Shown here: positions 35,171 to 44,566 of the stretch, one piece after another
How positions within the stretch are numbered: position 1 is the first letter of the stretch
How the letters are laid out: every line of letters starts with the position of its first letter
From: Serripes groenlandicus
Taxonomy: Eukaryota > Mollusca > Bivalvia > Cardiida > Cardiidae
Assembly (NCBI GenBank): GCA_031761405.1
Contig: JASEVX010000114.1
Coordinates: 434,001-498,000 of the forward strand
Direction of reading: 5' to 3'
DNA: 64,000 nt
Position numbers and translations under genes: made by a program
Notes under the pieces: model-generated
Told to the model about the DNA's origin: nothing
Database searches by the model: none
What the model saw: only the letters and a program-made list of their open reading frames with translations

Positions 35171-35304
35171 ATGGCATTTGCAACAAAATTACTACTTATG
35201 TAAACAAACAGTTAGTTTCGATTTTGGAAGCAGATTTATCAACTCTAGATAATAAGAAAAAATCCACAGTGTAAACCAAATAGTTTGCAATATGAAAGTA
35301 TGCA

Positions 35305-36044
35305 ATAACAAGAGGCCCAAGAGGGCCAGTATCGCTCCACGGCCATAAGGCAAACATCAAATCTTCAAACAGCCCTGCCCCCTAGTGGCCAAGCTTTTTA
35401 CAAACCACCATGGCTTAAAGGAATCTTGTAGAGTGTCACCCAAGGAATGTTTCTGTAAAGTTATTTGAAAATCGGCCTGACACTTTCGGAGGAGAGGATA
35501 TTTTAAGTTTTCACTATAGCCATATAAAGCAAAATAGCCCCAGCCCCTGGCGGCCATATTTTTCAACCAATCAACATGGCTTGAAGGGTTAGCGTAGGAA
35601 CATTTCTAGAAAATTATTTGAATATCAGCCAGACACTTTCGGAGAAGAAGATTTTTTTAAGTTTACACTATAGCTATATAAGGCAAAACATCCCCGCCCC
35701 CTGGCGGCCATGTTTTTCAACCAATCAACATTTCTTGAAGGAATCTAATAAAGGGTTACCCAAGGAACATTACTACAAAATTATTTGAAAATCGGCCCGA
35801 CACTTTCTGAGAAGAAGATTTTTTAATTTTTCACTATTTTTTTCTTTGGTTGCTATGAAAATTATGGATGGATCAAAATAATTTGAAAGAATTTAAGAGA
35901 GGACATTTGGAGGATGCTTCCTATGAAGTTTCAACCAAATTGGCCAAGTGGTTAGGGAGAAGAAGTTGTTTAAAGGAAAAAGTTAACGCACTCACAATTT
36001 GCCATGACTCGACTGGCTTTCAGCCAGGCCAGTGGAGCTAAAAA
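35305..36044 (+). repeat. Hairpin-ended repeat, subfamily GCTCCAC
   Basis: The 5' end is AACAAGAGGCCCAAGAGGGC then CAGTATCGCTCCACGGCC. The 3' end is GACTGGCTTTCAGCCAG then GCCAGTGGAGCTAAAAA. The 5' GCTCCAC and the 3' GTGGAGC are reverse complements. The interior has three ~170-bp units. It abuts palindrome P8. Confidence 0.8.
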
Positions 36045-36172
36045 GGTTATTGACCCTGTACTGTGAAATCATCGTTGGACCTTGTTCTTTGGTGAACGTA
36101 GCCTCGCAAGTTCGGCAACGTCAACCCAAAAACTCGGTCCAACCATGATTTCACAGGACAGGGTCAATAACT
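36044..36172. repeat. Palindrome P8
   Basis: The arms are AAGGTTATTGACCCTGTACT ... GGACAGGGTCAATAACTT, with inner TGTGAAATCATCGTTGGACC / GGTCCAACCATGATTTCACA. The apex contains GTAGCCTCGCAAGTTCGGC. It starts at the last bases of the preceding repeat. Confidence 0.85.
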
Positions 36173-36299
36173 TATAATAGCCAAAATAACAAGAACAAAG
36201 AAAACTTTCAAAACAATATAAAACTAAGGCTAAAATAATATTAAACAAGTAAACAAAACTTTCAAGCAAGGCCATGGCTTAATAAAATTGGATTACAAA

Positions 36300-37125
36300 A
36301 CTGGCAGTGTGATTTTCTGGTAGACTCGGATGAAGACTGGTGCAAAAATGTGGCCTCTAGAGTGTTTACGAGGTTTTTCTATGGTTTGACCTAGTGACCT
36401 ATTTTTTAACCGCACAAGACTCACGTTTCGAATTTAACTAGATATCATAAAGCTTAACTTTGTGACCAATGTGTTCAAGATCAGACTAAAGATGTGGCCT
36501 CTAAAGCGTTGACAAGCCAGGGTGGACAACATGTTACGAACACACACACACACAGAATGACAAGTCAATCACTAGATGCCGGCGGCATAAATAACCCTTA
36601 GCATTTGAGTCGAATCAATTCATTTCAGTACCCAAAACAACTCTAGTAAGTACAAATTTTTTACGCAAGTTTTGCAATCCAAAAGATAAAGTCGTGGCCC
36701 AATGAACATTATATCCTACCAATGCCATTGTTTTTTAACTTATTAAGTTGTTCTTGAAATGGCATTATATCTGTGATATGTACAGGAATTCTGAAATTTT
36801 GTGGTAAATATCATTAGTCAAATACAAGCTTTAACAACTACTGCAAATCACGGTACTGTTGAAAGAACGTTATGGAAAACGCATATGAGGGTCGTCCCAA
36901 GCAATCATATAAGCGTGACCTTGACCATTTGAGACAGACATGGGTCTTATGAGCAACACATTGTCTCATCATAGTGAACACTTGTGCCAAGTTATTTCAA
37001 AATCCAGTCATACATGGCAAAGTTATTGAGCAGACACGAATTTGGTACAGACTAATGAACGCACACAAACAGGGATAACACTATATGCCCTTGCCATTTT
37101 ATGGCGGGGGCACAAAAAAACATAC
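36300..37125. other. Degraded repeats, no exon seen
   Basis: At 36350-36560 there are units like those of 25112-25899 (GTGGCCTCTAGAGTGTTTAC, TGACCTAGTGACCTATTTTT). At 36880-37110 there is another unit with GTCGTCCCAAGCAATCATAT and GCCAAGTTATTTCAAAATCC. The rest is unrecognised. Confidence 0.45.
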
Positions 37126-37131
37126 TGTATT

Positions 37132-37274
37132 TAAGAAATAGTTCACACCACTGAGGGCTCTATGGCATTATATGGACAGGCTAGTCAGCCCAAGTGGGGA
37201 ATGTGGACCGAAGCGAAGCTGACAAGCTAGTGCATATAATGCCATTCGGCCCGAAGTGGTGTGTACTATTTCTT
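37132..37274. repeat. Palindrome P9
   Basis: The outer arms are TAAGAAATAGTTCACACCAC / GTGGTGTGTACTATTTCTTA. The inner arms are ATGGCATTATATG / CATATAATGCCAT. The apex is GGACCGAAGCGAAGCTGAC. Confidence 0.85.
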
Positions 37275-37458
37275 ATATTATACCGAACATTTGATTGCTG
37301 TGTATCAAAGTACAATGCATATACATGTATATGCAAAAATTAGTGACAGGTCCATATAAAATATCAGGCAGTCTGACGCTTAGAATATAAACCAATTGAA
37401 ATTACAAAGAAACAGTTGAGGGAAATTTATGTGAGGTATAATATATATATGTACTTAC

Positions 37459-37568
37459 TCTGCATCATCGGACTTAACAAAGCACAGCACTTTATTGTTT
37501 TTCAACTGTTTGACAACCTTGGTTGGCCACATGGGACATCCTCTCAGTTTTGCCCATACAAATGTGTT
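37459..37568 (-). CDS. PWWP-domain exon
   Basis: The minus-strand exon is flanked by ATCCAG (acceptor) and GTAAGT (donor). It reads NTFVWAKLRGCPMWPTKVV then LKNNKVLCFVKSDDA. This is the first half of a PWWP domain (VWAK-RG-P-WP), a methyl-histone and DNA reader found in chromatin proteins; the PWWP tetrapeptide is PMWP here. A second acceptor 8 nt upstream (GAGCACAG) would change the entry phase. With the acceptor chosen, entry is phase 0 and matches the phase-0 exit of the four upstream MGRK exons. The exit phase (2) does not match the 32846-32913 exon, so at least one exon between them is unseen, or these are two genes. The second half of the PWWP fold is not located. Confidence 0.7.
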
Positions 37569-37660
37569 CTGGATTACTGTGCTCTAGAATATGCAAACTG
37601 TACCTTATATTCTGCACAAAAAAACTAAGAAAAACATTTTCTCAAAACAAAGTCATGCAC

Positions 37661-37885
37661 TTGATTTATTTATTGGGGTTTTACGCCGCTTTCAACAATA
37701 TTTCAGTTATATCATGGCGACAGTTCACTTATTCATGATCCCTGGGTAAACAAACCAGTACTAGGCTAGAAAATGTGCCTTGCCCAAGGGCACCCCACAT
37801 GACCAAGGTGCCGCGACTGAGGATCGAACCCGGGACTACCGGTTTCGAAATCCCCGACGCTAACCACTCGACCACAGCGGATTCC
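37661..37885 (-). mobile_element. tRNA-derived SINE, full length
   Basis: On the minus strand it starts GGAATCCGCTGTGGTCGAGT then GGTTAGCG (A box), followed by CCCGGGTTCGATCCTCAG (B box). The body holds TCTAGCCTAGTACTGG, and the copy ends GGCGTAAAACCCCAATAAAT then AAATCAA. This is the best-preserved copy and serves as the type for 11488-11660 and 33949-34068. It is a SINE head, not a functional tRNA gene. Confidence 0.85.
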
Positions 37886-38394
37886 CTGTACTTTTGACAG
37901 TAAGAAATTTGTCAAGAAATAGTGATTCCTTGCATACAATTATTTGTGTATAAAGACACCCTATCCGTTTATTATTTTGTAAATAATGGTCCATGTAAAC
38001 AAGGTTGTACAAATGGACGGCCTCAAAAATGAAAAGTTTGTCATAATGACTTGATTGTAACTGAATATAACTGTAAATCTGCATGACTTAAGCAGAGTTT
38101 TCATTTTTCATTGACTCAACTTTTGGACCGGATCTCTTTCAGTAATTTTGGGAACATACATGAAATGATTTTTGATGAATCTTTGAAAGTGGTTCTTAGA
38201 CCAGAATAATCTATTTGACATATACCATAAAGTGGCTGAGCAGAGGTCACGTTATTCTACATCACGTAATTCTGTTATTGGGGGCCCGCAATAAACACTT
38301 TACTTAGTTATGTACATGAAAGTAGCTTGCATCCAAAAAAAATAATCAGAAGAAACATTAGAGCTTAAAATGCACAAGCAATTGTAATACTTAC

Positions 38395-38439
38395 AGACTG
38401 ACTTGCACCACTTAGTGGCATTCTTTGTTTTCTTCCCAT
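38395..38439 (-). CDS. First coding exon, copy 1 (15 codons)
   Basis: ATG then MGRKQRMPLSGASQS, ending at a GTAAGT donor in phase 0. An acceptor-like TTTTATAG lies 3 nt before the ATG, so a 5'UTR exon may precede it. The PWWP exon is the next recognised downstream exon (about 830 bp) and has a compatible phase. Confidence 0.55.
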
Positions 38440-39004
38440 TTTCTATAAAACATCAAAACTTATTTAAGAAGTAGCATAACTAGTGAAGTATCACAAAGCA
38501 ATCCATAGACGTCTACTGGTTAGACTGTGTTATCATCTTGTACTTGTGAACCTTGGAAAACACAGTTTCTCTGATGCCAACATCCGTAGCTTATCTGGCA
38601 TGCCCGTAACACTTGTGGGGTGAAATGAACCGAACCTTACTTTAAGATCCATATTTTGTGGGCTGCAAGCCATAAGTCACGAAAATTGCCACAAGTATGC
38701 CCTGTACTAGAAAATAACCCTACAACTGCCTCTTCAGAAGAGTGTTGAGCCCGCATCCACATGATGAATTCAGACTCAAAACCTGGCCAAAATGTACAGT
38801 GACAGTGATTTTTTTTGAGTTTTCGTAACTACCAGAGTTTTCCACAGGCTATTAAGGAATTATTGGGACATGTTTATATACAAAGTATATAGTATAGTAT
38901 TTGCGCGACCCTTGATTCCAAAATCTTAAATCTGAATTACAAATTGTCATTTGTATTGTAATACAATACTGGTCAAAATTTTAACCAGAAGAAACAGTAG
39001 AGCT

Positions 39005-39902
39005 AACAAGAGTTGTATGCTAAGCAGCATGCTCGACTATTTGACCATTTGATACTATAGACAACAGTTGTTACCGAGATAGTGGCTTGATAGTATAGAA
39101 CTATAAATCAAGTTAGATAAGTCTAGTTTAAATAACATCTGCTGTTAGTGGGAAAAGGCCTTGCATGCAAAATTTTAACCCAAATTTCTAACTTCACAAA
39201 GGACCATAATTCATAAAAATTTCAGTCAGGAGTTACCTAACCTGCTAGTTTGATACCTTTAAAGATTATATTGAAGGTTTAAATCAACCCCTGAGTGGTT
39301 ACTGAGATATGAGCATGATAGTGCCTTGCATGCAAAACTTTAACCAAATTTTAAAAGTCAAACAAGGGCCATTATTTGTACTAAGTTCATGAAATAAATA
39401 TCTAACTTGACTGTCTGACACCCCTGAAGACATGAATGAAGTTTCAAGTCAATATCAATAGTGGTTACTGAGATATATCCATGAAATTACTTTGCATTCA
39501 AAACTTTAACCAGAATTTCTAAGTCAAAACGAGCCCAACTTGCAGTAAATGCAGAATAGAGTTATCTAACTTAATAATCTACATGGATGTGATGGTTGGG
39601 AAGAGTTGTATACAGTTTCAATGCAATGCATTGAGTAAATACAGAGATGTGGACTTAATGTAGTTGCACACAAAACTTTAACCAGAATTTTTAAGTCTAG
39701 ATGGGGCATTATTGTGTCAAAATCAGATATAGAGTTATGGGACTTGTCCTGCAAGGTCATTTGATGATGTCCAAGTTTCAAAGCAAAAGCATCTGTGGTT
39801 TGTGAGAAAAAGCCTTGCATGCAAAACTTAAACCAAAGTTACAACGCCGACGCACAAGTGTCTGTAATAGCTCTCATATTCTTCGAATAGTCAAGCTAAA
39901 AA
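39005..39902 (+). repeat. Hairpin-ended repeat, subfamily GCTCGACTATT
   Basis: The 5' end is AACAAGAGTTGTATGCTAAG then CAGCATGCTCGACTATTTGACC. The 3' end is TAGCTCTCATATTCTTCGAA then TAGTCAAGCTAAAAA. The 5' and 3' termini are complementary over about 11 nt with one mismatch. Internal units share GCATGCAAAACTTTAACCA and AATTTCTAAGT. Confidence 0.75.
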
Positions 39903-39939
39903 TGAACATCACAATGCAACAAGCAAATGTAATACTTAC

Positions 39940-40008
39940 AGACTGACTGGCAACTCTTTCCTCAGACTGATTTGAACCATTTCCTGGCCATCTTCGTTTT
40001 CTTCCCAT
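39940..40008 (-). CDS. First coding exon, copy 2 (23 codons)
   Basis: Begins MGRKRRWPGNGSNQSEE and ends VASQS at a phase-0 GTAAGT donor. It is longer than copy 1 by one SEE-type cassette. The same acceptor-like TTTTATAG precedes the ATG. Confidence 0.55.
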
Positions 40009-40926
40009 TTTCTATAAAACATCAAAACTAATTGAAGAAGTAGCTTAATTAGTGAACTATCACAAAGCAATCCATAGTTGTCTACTGGTTACACTGTGTT
40101 ATTATCTTGTACTTGTGAACCTTGAAAAACACAGTTTCCCTGATTTAACTCTAGAAATGCCAACATCCGTAGCTTATCTGGCGCGGCCGTAAAACCAGGC
40201 CTGCGTAAAACTTATGGGGTGAAAATCCAAACTTTTACTTGTGGGGTGAAATGAACCAAACTTTAAATATGAATTAAAATAAAAGATTAAAATCATAACA
40301 TTTTGAAACAAATTGAAATTGTTGTTATCTTTCAATACAATCAGTCAATTTGTAATTTGACGAGTTCTCCATAATCAGTTTCAAAGCAAAAGCATCTGTG
40401 GTTTACAAGTGAGAAAAAGCCTTGCATGCAAAACTTTAACCAGAATTTCTAAGTAAAAAAGGGCCGCAATTTGCATTATATGCTGGAGGGAGTTACCAAA
40501 CTTGATTGTTTATATAGGTGTTATGGTTGGGAAGGGTTGTATAAAGTTTCAATGCAATGCATTAAGTAATTACTAGGATATAGACTCGTAATGTCGTTGC
40601 ACGCAAACTTTAACCAGAATTTCCAAGTAAAAAAGGGCCTTAACTTGCAATAAATTTAGAATAGAGTTATCTTACTTTTTAATCTACACACAGATGATGG
40701 TTGGGAAGGGTTGTATTAAGTTCCAATGCAATGCATTAAGCAAATACAGAGATATGGACTCTTAATGTAGCTGCACACAAAACTTTTACCAGAATTTCTA
40801 AGTAAAAAAAGGGGCATTATTGTGTCAAAATCAGATATAGAGTTATGGGACTTGTCCTGCAAGGTCATTTGATGATGTCCAATGAGTGTGTGAAGTTTCA
40901 AAGCAAAAGCATCGGTGGTTTGTGAG

Positions 40927-41730
40927 ACAAGAGGACCATGATGGTCCTATATCGCTCACCTGATTTAATCAAACTTAAAAAGTTTTCAGTGTTCTTTCCC
41001 CTATATGAGTCTACAAACAAGCCCCACCCCATTGCGGCCATGTTTTTCAACGGATCGGAAATATTTGAACAAGCTTGGTAGGGGGTGCCCCAAGGAACAT
41101 TTGTGCAAAATAATTTTTAAATCGGGCCAACACTTATGAACAAGAAGATTTTTTAAGATTTGGCAATTTTCCCCTTTTCTGATACTGCAGCAACCAAAGT
41201 TCTACTTGGAATGAAATTCTTTGAACAACTTTGAAAGGGGACCACCTAAGGACCATTTCTGTGAAATTATTTTGAAATCTGGCCAGTACTTTTGAACAAG
41301 AAGATTTTTTAAAGTTTTAACAATGCACATATAAGGAAAACAAGCCCTGCCCCCTTGCGGCCATGTTTTTCAACGGATCGGAAATATTTGAACAATCTTG
41401 GTAGAGGGTGCCCTAAGGAACATTTGTGCAAAATAATTTTCAAATCGGGCCAGCACATTTGGACAAGAAGATTTTTTAAGATTTGTCAATTTTCCCCTTT
41501 TCTGATGCCGCAACAGCCAAAGTTCTACTTGGAATTAAATTCTTTGAACAACTTTGAAAGGGGACCACCTAAGGACCATTCCTGTGAAGTTATTTTGAAA
41601 TCTGTCAATTGGTTTAGTAGAAGAAGTCATTTGTAGGAAATTGTTAACAGACGGACGGACAGACGACGACGACGGACATTCAGTGATCACAAAAGCTCAC
41701 CTTGCACTTCGTGCATAGGTGAGCTAAAAA
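40927..41730 (+). repeat. Hairpin-ended repeat, subfamily GCTCACCT
   Basis: The 5' end is ACAAGAGGACCATGATGGTC then CTATATCGCTCACCTG. The 3' end is AGCTCACCTTGCACTTCGTG then CATAGGTGAGCTAAAAA. The 5' hairpin arms GGACC/GGTCC carry a compensatory change relative to GGGCC/GGCCC. It is inserted in the block array. Confidence 0.8.
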
Positions 41731-41865
41731 AGCCTTCCATGCAAAACTTTAACCAAAGTTACAAAGCTGACGCACAAGTGACTGATATAATAATAGCTCT
41801 CATATTCTTCGAATAGTCAAGCTTAAAATGCACATAATAATGCAACAAGCAATTGTAATACTTAC

Positions 41866-41955
41866 AGACTGACTGGCACCTCTTTCGTCCGACTTACTGG
41901 CAACTCCTTCCTCAGACTGAATTTCACCACTTACTGGCCTTCGTTTTCTTCCCAT
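41866..41955 (-). CDS. First coding exon, copy 3 (30 codons)
   Basis: Begins MGRKRRPVSGEIQSEEG. It then carries a duplicated cassette (VASKSDERGASQS) and ends at a phase-0 GTAAGT donor. It is the longest of the four, and all keep frame, start, donor and the ASQS end. Confidence 0.55.
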
Positions 41956-42596
41956 TTTCTATAAAACATCAAAACTAATTGAAGAAGTAGCTTAATTAGT
42001 GAAGTATCACAAAGCAATCCATTGTTGTCTACTGGTTACACTGTGGTATCATCCTGTACTTGTGAACCTTGAAAAACACAGTTTCTCTGATTTAACTCTA
42101 GAGATGCCAACATCTGTAGCTTATTTGGCCAGCCGTATAACTTGTGGGGTGAAAATCCAAACTTTTACTTGTGGGGTGAAATGAACCGAACCTAATTTTC
42201 AGGTCCATATTTTGTGGGCTGCAAGCCATAAGTCACGAAAATTGCCACAAGTATGCCCTGTACTAGCAAATAACCCCACAACTGCCTCTTCAGAAGAGTG
42301 TTGAGCCCGCATCCACAGGATGAATTCAGACTCAATACCGAGCCCGAACCCACGGGATGGATTCCGACTCAAAACCTGGCCAAATTGACAGGGATTTTTT
42401 TGGAGTTTTCGTTACTACCAGGGTTTTTTCACAGGCCATTTAAGGAATTATCGGGACATATTTACATGCAAACGTTTGTAATTGTAATGTATTTTCGCGA
42501 CCCTCGATTCCAAGATTTGCAATCTGAATTACAAATTGTTATTTGTATTGTAATACAATGCTGGTCAAAATTTAAACCAGAAGAAACAGTAGAGCT

Positions 42597-43690
42597 AACA
42601 AGGGCTCTCCGCAAGACAGCATGCTCAACTATTTAGCCATTTAATACAATAAACAACAGTTGTTACTGAGATAGTGGCTTGATAGTATAGAACTATAAAT
42701 CGAGTTAGATAAGTCTTGTTTAAATAACATCTGCTGTTTGTGGGATAGGGCCTGCATGCAAAATTTTAACCCAAATTTCTAACTTCACAAAGGACCATAA
42801 TTCATAATAAATTCAGTCAGAAGTTACCTAACCTGATAGTTTGATACCTTTAAAGACTGTAATGAAAGTTAAAGTCAACCCCTGAGTGGTTACTGAGATA
42901 TGTGCATGATAGTGCCATGCATGAAAAACTTTAACCAAATTTAAATAGTCAAACAAGGGCCATAATTTGTACTAAATTCATAAAATAAATATCTAACCTG
43001 ACTGTCTGACACCCCTGAAGACATGAATGAAGTTTCAAGTCAACATCAATAGTGGTTACCAAGATATATTCATGAAATTACTTGCATGCAAAACTTTAAC
43101 CAGAATTTTAAGTAAAAAAAGGGCCGCAATTTGCATTATATGCTGGAGAATTATCAAACTTGATTGTTTATATAGGTGTTATGGTTGGGAAGGGTTGTAT
43201 AAAGTTTCAATGCAATACATTAATTAATTACTAGGATATAGACTCTTAATGTCGTTGCACGCAAACTTTAACCAGAATTTCCAAGTAAAAAAAAGGCCTT
43301 AACTTGCAATAAATTTAGGATAAGAGTTATCTTACTTTTTAATCTATATAGGGATGATGGTTGGGAAGGGTTGTATAAAGTTTCAATGCAATGCATTGAG
43401 TAAAATACAGAGATATTGACTCTTAATGTAGTTGCAAGTAAAACTTTAACCAGAATTTCTAAGTCTAAAAAGGGGTATGTATGTGTCAAAATCCGATATA
43501 GAGTTATGGGACTTGTCCTGCAAGGTCATTTAATGATGTCCAATAAGTGTGTGAAGTTTCATTAAGCAAAAGCATCTGTGGTTTGTGAGAAAAAGCCTTG
43601 CATGCAAAACTTTAACCCAAGTTACAACGCCGACGCACAAGTGACTGTAATACTAATAGCTCTCATATTCTTTGAATAGTCGAGCTTAAA
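42597..43690 (+). repeat. Hairpin-ended repeat, second copy of the GCTC-ACTATT subfamily
   Basis: The 5' end is AACAAGGGCTCTCCGCAAGA then CAGCATGCTCAACTATTTAG. The 3' end is TATTCTTTGAATAGTCGAGC then TTAAAA. Internal units are shared with 39005-39902. Confidence 0.75.
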
Positions 43691-43728
43691 ATGCACATAA
43701 CAATGCAACAAGCAATTGTAATACTTAC

Positions 43729-43779
43729 AGACTGACTTGCACCACTGTGACTTCCTGGCCTTCTTCGTTTTCTTCCCAT
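43729..43779 (-). CDS. First coding exon, copy 4 (17 codons)
   Basis: MGRKRRRPGSHSGASQS, ending at a phase-0 GTAAGT donor. It is the copy nearest the LTR retrotransposon (the 3' LTR starts about 410 bp upstream in gene sense). Confidence 0.55.
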
Positions 43780-44188
43780 TTTCTATAAAACATCAAAACT
43801 AATTGAAGAAGTAGCTTAATTAGTGAACTATCACAAAGCAATATATAGTTGTGTACTGGTTACACTGTGTTATTATCTTGTACTTGTGAACCTTGAAAAA
43901 CACAGTTTCTCTGATTTAATTCTAGAAATGCCAACATCCGTAGCTTATCTGGCCAGCCTTATAACTTGTGGGGTGAAAATACAAACTTTTACTTGTGGGG
44001 TGAAATGAACCGAACCTAACTTTCAGATCCATATTTTGTGGGCTGCAAGCCATAAGTCACAAAAATTGCCACAAGTATGCCCTGTACTAGCAAATAACCC
44101 CACAACTGCCTCTTCAGACGAGTGTTGAGCCCGCATCCACAGGATGAATTCAGACTCGATACCTTTTAACTTGTGGGGTGAAATGAAC

Positions 44189-44192
44189 CAAT
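44189..44192. repeat. CAAT target-site duplication, left
   Basis: CAAT directly precedes the TG of the LTR and is repeated at 54898-54901. The paralogous empty site at about 40251-40270 reads GAAATGAACCAAACTTTAAA. Confidence 0.85.
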
Positions 44193-44447
44193 TGTAGTAA
44201 ATCTGGAGTACTAACCTTAGATGCACCCGTCAGTTATGTCTATAAGTGACGATGCTTGTTGATTAGTTGATTTATTGTCCAGATTGTCTTCCGTCATAAA
44301 ATATACGTCTGCATAGAACACTACTAGAAACCGGAAGCCCCGTGATTCTCCAGTTTACCGGAAACCCCAGATCGCATTCCCGGGAACCAACTGGGGGAAT
44401 TCCCGGTTCGAACCGGTACTCTTTCGCCCCAGGCCAATATTACCACA
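44193..44447 (-). repeat. 3' LTR (255 bp)
   Basis: Bounded by TG...CA and identical along its full length to 54643-54897 by direct comparison. In element sense it contains an AATAAA polyadenylation signal (plus positions 44271-44276). It lies 119 bp downstream of the ORF3 stop. Confidence 0.95.
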
Positions 44448-44456
44448 CTCCTCCCC
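44448..44456 (-). other. Polypurine tract
   Basis: In sense AAAACGGGGAGGAG directly abuts the TGTGG start of the 3' LTR. This is the expected position and composition for the plus-strand DNA primer. Confidence 0.85.
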
Positions 44457-44566
44457 GTTTTATCAAATAAGTTGCCTCCCAGGGATTCCAGATTCAAATA
44501 TCCTGGAATTATCCTAGAAGACCTGATCCTTTGCAAGGAGAGTGGGTCACTGGCTCAGAAATCCCT

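Larger units (their letters stand above)
38300..44190. repeat. Tandem block array carrying four first exons
   Basis: Blocks of about 1.5-1.9 kb each contain ACAAGCAATTGTAATACTTA, an MGRK exon, TCTATAAAACATCAAAACTA, TCACAAAGCAATCCATAG, a CTTGTGGGGTGAAATGAACC phrase and a hairpin-ended repeat (39005-39902, 42597-43690). Exon donors lie at 38395, 39940, 41866 and 43729. One spacer also holds another repeat (40927-41730). The CTTGTGGGGTGAAAT phrase continues beyond the LTR element at 55925-56080, so the element sits inside the array. Confidence 0.75.

Noticed and set aside
37800..37885. tRNA gene with A and B boxes
   Set aside because: The boxes are the head of a SINE that continues into a body and CAAT-type tail shared with other copies; no cloverleaf is supported.
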